A stretch of DNA of 64,000 nucleotides from Paralvinella palmiformis (Eukaryota > Annelida > Polychaeta > Terebellida > Alvinellidae). Both the position numbers and the translations under genes were made by a program. The DNA is taken from contig JAODUP010001484.1 in NCBI GenBank assembly GCA_025642065.1, forward strand, positions 1 to 64,000, given 5' to 3'. The notes under the pieces were generated by a model that was given only the letters and a program-made list of their open reading frames with translations, was not told where the DNA came from and searched no databases. Within the stretch, counting starts at the first letter, position 1, and every line of letters begins with the position of its first letter. Shown here in pieces: positions 56,404 to 64,000 of this stretch.

Positions 56404-56710
56404 GTGGCGCCATGAGATTTTGATGGCACAGGGGTGTGAGCATTGTCCTGCAAACTGTTAGGTTGTAGGTTCGAATCCGATTATTATCTGTATTTGTTGA
56501 ATTTGTAGACCTAGGCAGGCGTCCTTCTGTCCTATGTTTCAGGGGTGGCCAGTGTCCGGAGGCTAAGCAACTCAACATAACCAGAATGGGGACAAAAGAA
56601 AGACAGGATCTCAAGGAGAAAGAGAGAGAGAGAGAAAGAGAGCACGTGGATCATGTGTCGTGGATCCACGGGCAAGATACTACTACTACGGCTCAATAAA
56701 GGCCTAATTG
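56404..56710 (+). mobile_element. tRNA-like SINE (SINE-2)
   Basis: TGATGGCACAGGGGTGTGAGC resembles an A box and AGGTTGTAGGTTCGAATCCG, about 35 bases later, is a near-perfect B box. The body that follows (CCAGTGTCCGGAGGCTAAGC) contains a GA-rich run at about 56615-56643 and a palindromic GTGGATCATGTGTCGTGGATCCAC piece. Different body from SINE-1. The 3' border is uncertain. Confidence 0.65.
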
Positions 56711-58008
56711 TGACGAAATAATTATTAGAAGATCATAAAATTATAGTTATAACATATAGATGTGTGTTAAGTAAATAATTGAAACTGGAAGATTAAAAGG
56801 ATAAGGGACAGCCATTAAAGTTGTCTTACAATTAATGCATAGCGGAAGAACGCATCTCCTGTTTATTAATGAGAAGATAACAGATTTTGTAGAAACAAGA
56901 TGTTGAACCTCTCAGGGGTGATAACGGGTAATTCACATTCTTTTAGATGAAGGTATAATTAATTCATGATTTAAAGACTGCGTATAATTAATTAGCTAAT
57001 CATAAGGTGTTCATCCGCAATTGTTAGCTGTGGCTATTCTGGCTTAATTATTTTCTAAAATCATTACTAGCATTCCTTGAGATAATACTTTTGATTATCA
57101 TCATCATCATCATTATCATAAACATCACCATCATCTTGTGTTTTTCATCATTAATACAGCCATATTTATATAAAGCCTTGTTCGTGCCTAACATCAGCTT
57201 ACAGATGTCGTTCCATCTGATCCAGGTATTATTCATCACGATGATCTTTACCTGTTTGGCATTACTCATCTCACATAGTAATAAATGTCATTTAACCTTA
57301 GCAAGAGACATATTTAAGTAAGTAAGTAATTTTATTCGATGATATATACAGTAGCGTTATTACATATCTATATCAGATAATATTATTTACAAGCATATAA
57401 CATCAGGCCAACAGACAAGCAAAAAGCTGTAACCTCCACAATAAAGACCAAACATATAGAACATAATTGATTATACAAAGATAGTGTAACATAACATAAT
57501 GCAATATAGTACAATATATTATACAATATATGTAATTCTTAAATTTATCATGTCTCTTTTTGTTATTGTTGTTGATATTTGTAATGATCAGGCTTCCTAT
57601 CGGTAAATCCCTCTACAACTATCAGACAACAGATCCTGATCATATCTTTATAACCTCGGATGGTAATTAAATCAATCATATCCTTTCATATAACAGCGAA
57701 TATAATAGACAGCACCAAACGTGCCAACCCATCAACTCGAAGGGTCATTGTTTTACATAGCTTTATTAATCTTCCAGAATATAATAATGTTTCAGTAAGC
57801 TAATAATATAACTGTAAAATATTAAGACTATTTAGAGAGAATTTCCTGATTACTAAACAACTGGGGGGTGGAGGTGGGGGGTGACATAGTTATCATGCAC
57901 AGATATATGTAAAAGGACAAGATTATTGGTCATTTCTCTCTTAGGTTTTATTTTTCCTATTAATACAATTGTTTGTCTGTGTATTTGCGTAGGTATGTGT
58001 TTATTTTA

Positions 58009-58011
<3 letters not shown>
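56711..58011. other. No gene recognised
   Basis: AT-rich, with an ATC-rich stretch near 57095-57135 and a G-rich piece at about 57864-57882. Confidence 0.5.
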
Positions 58012-58061
<50 letters not shown>

Positions 58062-58214
58062 TATGTGTGTGTGTGTGTCATTTTGTGTGTGTTTCATAGT
58101 GTGTATGTTGTGGGGGGGGGGGGGGGGGGGTGTGTGTGTGTGTATTTGTGTGTGTGTGTGTATGTGTGTGTATTATGTGTGTGTGTATTTGTGTGTGTGT
58201 GTCATTAGTGTGTT

Positions 58215-58279
<65 letters not shown>

Positions 58280-58280
58280 T
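58012..58280. repeat. (TA)n, (TG)n array with a 19-G run
   Basis: TA to about 58057, then TG units broken by ATT pieces. G-only from 58112 to 58130. The length of the G run may be a sequencing approximation. Confidence 0.95.
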
Positions 58281-59157
58281 GTCGGAATAGCAGTAATAAA
58301 CAATTAGTGCAGTATATTTTACGCTGATATAAACAAAACATTGATCATAAAATGACCATAGTCACAAATCACATTCCCAAACTATCAATAATAAATCTCG
58401 TCCTAAGAAAATGCAATGCCTACGTCCCGGCTTCTTGACAATAACAACATTATATATATTATTATTGACTTCAATAATTTAATTGATTGCTTATATGTCT
58501 CATCAATGTTATATCGTTAATCCGTTTGTGAATATAAATTATAATTAAATGGCTTCAGATTTACCGGAATATGTTTTTAAATTTGATGTGCTGATTTTAT
58601 GCATAAAAGGTAAATCGTCTTATTGGGGCAGATGCATGGAATAGCAATATGACCAGCCTTTGGCTCATGTAAATTTAGGTAAATTAACCAATCTCTATCT
58701 GTACAGAGTAATGGACAAAGGCTTATCGGTACATCACAACAAACGGCCATTTAGTATCAACCACCTTTAGCCGATTTTAAACCGCATATCATGAGTTGAA
58801 TCGAGTTTTTCAGAAACCACGTATGGTACTTTGGTGTATTAGTCTGCCACAACTGTTAATTCTCCGTACTGAGTCGTGAATCTGCTGCAATACTGATCAT
58901 TGGTGATGTATTTCTAGCCTTGATTTAATTCAGACTGTTATCGATTTTCTCCACTTCTCCTTATATCTGATGGCTTACTACGTTATAGAGCATGTTGGTT
59001 GTGTGATTTCTCTGTTGACCCCCTTCATTACCTAGACATTTATCATCTCTCATGGACATCACGACACATCAGGTTTAAAGCTTTGATTTTTCTAGTAGAT
59101 ATCAGTCTATACGATTATAATTATTGTTTGTATATTACTATAGTGCTATATTATATT

Positions 59158-59162
<5 letters not shown>
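58281..59162. other. No gene recognised
   Basis: AT-rich. Confidence 0.5.

Positions 59163-59227
<65 letters not shown>
59163..59227. repeat. (TA)n microsatellite
   Basis: Near-perfect TA run, followed by TGTTGTCTG and CT-rich pieces. Confidence 0.97.
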
Positions 59228-59229
<2 letters not shown>

Positions 59230-59345
59230 GTTGTCTGTTGTTGATGTCTGTCTGTATCTCTCTCCCCTCCTCTCTCTCTGTATAAAATCTCGGTTAATGG
59301 ATAGTTCTAAGTATAACATTTGCCTATTTTAAGATACTACTCCCT

Positions 59346-59622
59346 TCACTGACTGACTGACTGAGTCATTCAATCACTTACTCACTCACTCATTGACTGA
59401 CTGATTGACTAACTCACTCAATGGCATACTGACTGACCCACTGAGTGACTGACTGACTCGATCCCTCACTGATTCACATACTGACTGACTGACTGACTGA
59501 ATGACTGGCTAACTGACTGACTGACTGACTGACTGACTGACTGACTGACTGACACTGACTGACTCACTCACTCACTCACTCACTCACTCTCTCACTCACT
59601 CACTCTCTCACTCACTCACCCA
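59346..59622. repeat. (ACTG)n/(ACTC)n tetranucleotide array
   Basis: Imperfect ACTG and ACTC units with ACTA/ATTG variants; purest ACTG at about 59510-59552, then pure ACTC at 59565-59620. Confidence 0.95.
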
Positions 59623-60098
59623 CAGTTATTTTTAATTAGTGTACAGAGAAAAGTTATAAAATGATGCACATACTTCTTACCATAAATTTCCACTTTTTAC
59701 TATGTTCAACAATATTTAAAAAATTATTTATATTTCAGTCATGGAGATCATAGTTACTTAGTAAAGTATATCAGTAAATATCCAGATGTTATCATAATTC
59801 CACGTGCAATATATTACGTTTTTATTTACATTGATTCACAAATCATGACAACGAACACTTAATGCAACATAATAGACAACATTTTCCTGATGAAATATTA
59901 ATTCTATTTCAATTCTTGTTTTACCTTCTTTTAGCCCTTAATGTATCATTTCTCTCCCACGTCAGTTATATGATAAAGGAGATAAAGGAAGTGATCAGTG
60001 TCTGCATGCATATATTATAAATATAGTATTAAGGAAATTATAGTGTTAAGGAAATTGTATTTGTACACAAAGTGTTTTACATGCCACTCGCTCACATT
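59623..60098. other. No gene recognised
   Basis: AT-rich; short local duplication TATTAAGGAAATTATAGTGTTAAGGAAATT near 60025-60057. Confidence 0.5.
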
Positions 60099-60323
60099 AT
60101 GGATAAGGTCCTGTTTTGTTTCCTGTGTCTACCTAGCCATATACAGCGAATAATCAATGTTCGTGTTTGGGACGAAACAAACTTGGCCCATGATTCAATA
60201 TCAAGCCTTGACAGAGGTGTGTACACTAATACTCCAACCATAATATGTCCGTGGACTATATGTATAAAATATGAGCTTGAAGAGTACCACCTGATGCCTC
60301 GTATATTTCGATGTGTGCAGTAA
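60099..60323 (+). CDS. Possible short secreted protein or first exon
   Basis: From the Met at 60099 the frame reads MDKVLFCFLCLPSHIQRIIN, then VRVWDETNLAHDSISSLDRG, VYTNTPTIICPWTICIKYEL and EEYHLMPRIFRCVQ-stop. The start is hydrophobic and could be a signal peptide. The middle, with TICIKY, is reminiscent of the first strands of extracellular lectin-like folds, but this is only an impression. A GT inside TGT|GTGCAG near the end could be a donor. The composition is more protein-like than most frames here. Upstream Met at 60072 is also possible. Confidence 0.3.
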   Translation: MDKVLFCFLCLPSHIQRIINVRVWDETNLAHDSISSLDRGVYTNTPTIICPWTICIKYELEEYHLMPRIFRCVQ

Positions 60324-60553
60324 TCTAAAGGAAAGGAGACAGTACTGACATCGAGGACAATATCCTTGTCTCTTTATCGTTAATTATGTATATGCCCTTT
60401 AAGGTAGATATGTTGATGCTGTATCGGGCGAGAAGTAGAAGTTCACATCCAATATTAAGGAAACTGAGAATTATCTAAATTGTTGAACATTTATTTAAAT
60501 ACACGAAATTCGTGTAAAACGGACGATGAAGATTGTACAGTTTTTAAATTATT
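60324..60553. other. No gene recognised
   Basis: AT-rich spacer. Confidence 0.4.
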
Positions 60554-60730
60554 ATGGCATTAATAGCTTTAAAAAACATTTTGGGATCAATGACACCCAC
60601 CCCTTCTCCAAGCACGTCTACAACATATAGCAACAATAACAACAACACCATTGCGGCTACAAATACAACCACCACAACCACTGGCACAACCATCGACAAC
60701 AAGATAAATAACAGCCACGGTAGGCTTTAG
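60554..60730 (+). other. Thr/Asn-rich open frame, possibly an exon, possibly repeat-derived
   Basis: ATG at 60554 opens 58 codons: MALIALKNILGSMTPTPSPS, then STTYSNNNNNTIAATNTTTT, GTTIDNKINNSH, with a G|GTAGGC donor-like site just before the stop. The sequence is an ACA/AAC-rich triplet tract, so the open frame may be a by-product of composition. Confidence 0.25.
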
Positions 60731-60846
60731 TTTTAGGTGTATATCGATATTTATATAGTTATAGCATTTAATCTAATTAACCAAATAGCCTGTTGAAAAG
60801 GAGAAAATGTTCAAATTGAATTGTTATACACATTTGTTTTATAATA

Positions 60847-60992
60847 ACCAACTAAATGGGCCCAACGACCCCCAAAGGCAATGAGGCGATACGAGTAATG
60901 AAACAGCCTTCAGGCAGGTCCATGCCTAGATTTGAACTCAGATGGTTCAGATATGCGGCCAACCGCACTACCAGTTAGACCATGGAGTAGCC
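60847..60992 (-). mobile_element. SINE-1 copy lacking the 3' tail
   Basis: Minus strand: GGCTACTCCATGGTCTAACT (A box TGGTCTAACTGG), B box GAGTTCAAATCT, body ending GGGCCCATTTAGTTGG. It is the most tRNA-like head of the family here, with the full head and body but no CATCAATCAT end. Confidence 0.75.
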
Positions 60993-61619
60993 ATAGTAAT
61001 ATAACACAGCAAACGCTATTTGTTATCCGGCTTCCAGCAGATGAATAATATACAATAGAATGACTGATTGGCTGATAGATTGATACCTAATGGCACAAGT
61101 GAAGAGATTAGGGATTAAATGGCAGAGTAGTGCACTATTTGGATCCCTGTAGAATCCATAAATGTTCTGAACATGTTCATCACACATGAGCATTGGTAAT
61201 CGATGTAATTCATATTTTGTTTATCATCAATAAGACATCATCAATAAGACATTATTCTGTTAAGTATCATATTCTGAGACTGTCTTTAAATTATTTTCAT
61301 CGCCGAAAGATTATATATCATCACTGTATGACCCTAAACTGTCTATCATACTAGTGGATAAAGGATTTCATGTAGGATTTATAATAAGTTGTCATAGCCT
61401 TTACAATAAAATATTTGTTATACACGGAATATACAATAAATATAGAAAATAGGACTAATAAAACAACCCGCCAGGGCGAGTCTAGGCTAGGAATTGTCCC
61501 CATTCTGAATGTCAGCTGACCCATGGCTATATATAAGTAAAGAAAATTATTGTTAACAGACCGGAGGCAAAATATTATAAATTAGAATATGATCCAATAG
61601 ATGAATTCTTACCAACATG
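60993..61619. other. No gene recognised
   Basis: AT-rich; short duplication CATCAATAAGACATCATCAATAAGACATTA near 61225-61255. Confidence 0.5.
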
Positions 61620-61690
61620 AAAATAATAATAATAATACTAATAATAATATGGCGCTTTTGCTAGCAGAATATGTCTATAGAATGTATATT
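61620..61690 (-). mobile_element. LINE-A 3' terminal fragment (copy A7)
   Basis: (AAT)n followed by ATGGCGCTTTTGCTAGCAGA, matching the AAT tail and GCGCCCTTACTAGCAGGAG end of LINE-A. Only the terminal stem-loop region is present. Confidence 0.6.
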
Positions 61691-62339
61691 GTATAAAGGA
61701 CTTTTAGTTTATCTATTATATAATGATGCAAATTGTTGAATTCCTTTGTATGATGGTATGAAAAGCTAAATCTGTAAGATATCGACCTGTGCAATCGGGT
61801 CGCAGACTAAACTCCCTATAAAGCATACACTATCGAGCTATCAGTCAATATTATAACCAATTTGTCCATTCTAGTCAGCAAAAGTGAAATAATTTCGAAT
61901 ACAAATATATTCTTTTAATTTTGATTTTACTTTTAGTGTTTACGCCATGAGTTCGATTATTGCTCAAATATCATAATGCCATTCGACATTTATCAGCCTA
62001 AATCTGTTACTGATTAAAATCATTTCGATCATTAGTGAATTACTGTCATGTCTTCATCGCGAAACATGTTGTCGTCCTTTATGTAGAATCAAATAGGGAA
62101 ACCTTCAGTTTTCTTTGAAGAAACACGACAAGTATTTTCCAATTTCACGTTTATGCTGCTGTTTGAGCTACCAGTGTCGTGAATGGGATAATGGGAAAAT
62201 GGTCGGCTATTGATGTTACTTGATACATAAAAGATATGAACATTGATAGCAATAATAAGTTGAGTAAAGTCACATATCAGTTAGTTAACCATCTGGATTT
62301 AGTATCCAGGTTTACCTTCTATATAGGTCAGAGTCAGAC
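61691..62339. other. No gene recognised
   Basis: AT-rich. Confidence 0.5.
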
Positions 62340-62902
62340 CAATTCCCGTTGTTGTTGTTGTTACTGTTCTTCTTACAGTTGTTGTTAGAGTTGTTGTTAC
62401 TGTTGTCGCTAAAGTTGTTGTTACTGTTGTGGTCACTGTTGTTGTCACTATTGTTGCTGTTACTGTTAGTGTTCTTGTTGATGTAACTGTTGTTGTTGTT
62501 ACTGTTGTTGTTGATATTATTATTATTATTGTAGTCGTTATTACTGTGATCGTTGTTGTTGCTGTTAAAACTATTGTTATTATTGTTGTTACTGTTGTTG
62601 TTAAAATTAGTACTGTTGTTTCTGTTATTGTCGTTGTTGTTCTTACTGTTACTGTTGTTGTTAGTGATGTTGTTACTATTGTTTTTACTATTGTTACTGT
62701 TGTTGTTCTGACTGTTCCTGTTGTTGTAAATGTTATTGTTGTTGTCATTGTTGTTGTTACAGTTGTTGTTACTATTCTTACAGTTGTTGTTGTTACTGTT
62801 ACTGTTATTGTTGTTGTTACTTTTGTTGTTACTTTTACTGTTATTGTTGTTATAACAGTTATTGTTGTTACTGTTGTTGTTACTGTTATTGTTATTTTTA
62901 TT

Positions 62903-62970
<68 letters not shown>

Positions 62971-63125
62971 AGTCTTTATTACTGTTCTTGTCCTTGCTAG
63001 TGTTGTTGATACTGCTGTTACTGTTGTTGTTACCGTTGCTAATCTTGTTGTTACGATTTTTACGGTTTTTGTTAAAGTTGTTATTGTTGTTACTGTTATT
63101 GTTGTTATTATTGTTTTGTTGTTGA
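62340..63125. repeat. GTT/ACT/ATT triplet tract, about 790 bp
   Basis: Almost every triplet is GTT, ACT, ATT or a one-base variant; pure ATT at about 62895-62968. Long open frames exist on both strands (Thr/Val/Ile-rich), as expected of a triplet repeat that lacks stop codons. I do not regard them as genes. Confidence 0.95.
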
Positions 63126-63579
63126 TGACGTAAGGATGAGGATATCCCACTTATTGAATCGCTGGCCGCCTTTAAGGGCTATTTCTTCATTGTTGACATT
63201 GTTCTATTATTGACATGGTTCACTTGTTTCCTTTGATTCTCTAACCGTAAAAGCTTTGTTGTCGTTTACACTTTACAAACTAATACTATAAAGCGGTAGA
63301 GAACCATGAAATATTAAATGAACTGTCCAGATAGTGTACGATGTCAGTGACAGTAATGTATATAGAAGTAAGCTTCAACCAGGAACAACAATGATATATG
63401 TGTATCTAGCTAAGTAATGTTATCTATTGAACCATAAATAGTCTCATACCATTACCAGATGATTAGAATCATGCGATCTATTAATCAAAAATCCATCCCA
63501 CGTCAGAAACAAAAACATGAAGCAAACATATAGGTATACAGAAAAGGTGTGTGTGTGTGTGCGTGTGTTTCTGTGCATA
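63126..63579. other. No gene recognised; short (TG)n at 63546-63567
   Basis: AT-rich sequence ending in a short TG array directly before the tRNA-like SINE. Confidence 0.5.
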
Positions 63580-63700
63580 GGATGTTTCGGTGGTACAGTA
63601 GTTAGAGCACTGGGGTGCTAATCTTTAGCGTGTGTGTTCGAATCTTGGTCGTCCCTGTGTTTATGGTATTTGGTCATCAACAAATCAGGTATGGAACCAA
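63580..63700 (+). mobile_element. tRNA-like SINE head (SINE-3)
   Basis: GATGTTTCGGTGGTACAGTA then GTTAGAGCAC (A box TGGTACAGTAGTTAGAGC-like) and GTGTGTTCGAATCTTGG (B box) with tRNA spacing. It ends in an unrelated body. It differs from SINE-1 and SINE-2 and may be a third family. Confidence 0.6.
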
Positions 63701-63734
63701 CAAAGATAATCAATCAAACTAACAAACATCTTAC

Positions 63735-63852
63735 ATACATACATATACATGTACACACATATGTACACATAGACACACATATGTACACATAGACACACAC
63801 AGACATACACACACACACACACACACTTACACACACAAACAGACACACACGA
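63735..63852. repeat. CA-rich compound repeat
   Basis: CATACATACATATACATGTA, then two near-identical 20-bp units (ATATGTACACATAGACACAC), then CA runs. Confidence 0.93.
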
Positions 63853-64000
63853 CTATACCCATGTTCAAACATAGACAAGGAAAGAGTCAAAACGACTTTC
63901 AGCAGAAGACAAGTCACAAGTACAAATAGTTACATGGCGTGAATCATTACTCGTAAAACTCAGAGTTTATAAAATACTCCTGTACTTCATCTAACAGACG

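Noticed and set aside
62299..63150. 283-codon minus-strand and 234-codon plus-strand open frames
   Set aside because: Both lie in the GTT/ATT triplet tract and are Thr/Val/Ile low-complexity translations on opposite strands.

Overview
This window looks like an animal nuclear genome, most likely a spiralian such as a mollusc or a relative; the phylum is inference. It is AT-rich, carries many (TA)n, (CA)n and (AAT)n arrays, has tRNA-derived SINEs with A and B boxes, at least six kinds of decayed non-LTR retrotransposon (CR1/L2/Jockey-like and a GVKQGG/GYADD type), and host coding material only as short exons with AG/GT borders. I see no rRNA gene, CRISPR array, bacterial operon or intact long gene.

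1-15.9 kb: a large inverted duplication. The left arm (1-2590) matches the right arm (4914-15875) in reverse, with a loop at 2591-4913. The arms and loop hold exons of a modular receptor. The minus strand of loop and left arm reads YWTD (LDLR class B) beta-propeller exons A to E. The plus strand of the right arm repeats C, D and E and then continues into an EGF-like exon and several IPT/TIG-like exons. Splice phases agree across several junctions, but stops, a frameshift, a LINE fragment and deletions show that both copies are damaged. The left arm lacks two pieces of the right arm (about 450 bp and 7.9 kb). A LINE-A copy closes the right arm.

16-29.5 kb: mostly LINE relics: LINE-B, a LINE-A/LINE-C mosaic, a GYADD-type LINE-D with recognisable endonuclease, linker, RT and C-terminal parts, and two opposed LINE-E fragments. 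At 21.5-23.8 kb lies a roughly 2.2 kb intronless relic of an uncharacterised multi-copy animal protein family. A second relic, mostly the N-terminal part, lies on the minus strand at 41.9-43.9 kb.

29.6-49 kb: an unrecognised broken single-exon gene (29.6-30.3 kb), a 14-bp minisatellite, two dispersed repeats (R1, R2), a full-length-like SINE, and a long LINE-C copy (34.5-37.8 kb) interrupted by a SINE with a 13-bp target-site duplication.

49.5-64 kb: the longest LINE-A copy (49.5-52.6 kb, RT motif A Asp replaced by Ala), a LINE-F fragment, several tRNA-like SINEs, weak candidate exons near 56.2, 60.1 and 60.6 kb, and long simple repeats including a 19-G run and a roughly 790-bp GTT/ATT tract. 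No genes in this window can be said to work together as a pathway; the only coherent unit is the YWTD-EGF-IPT receptor.
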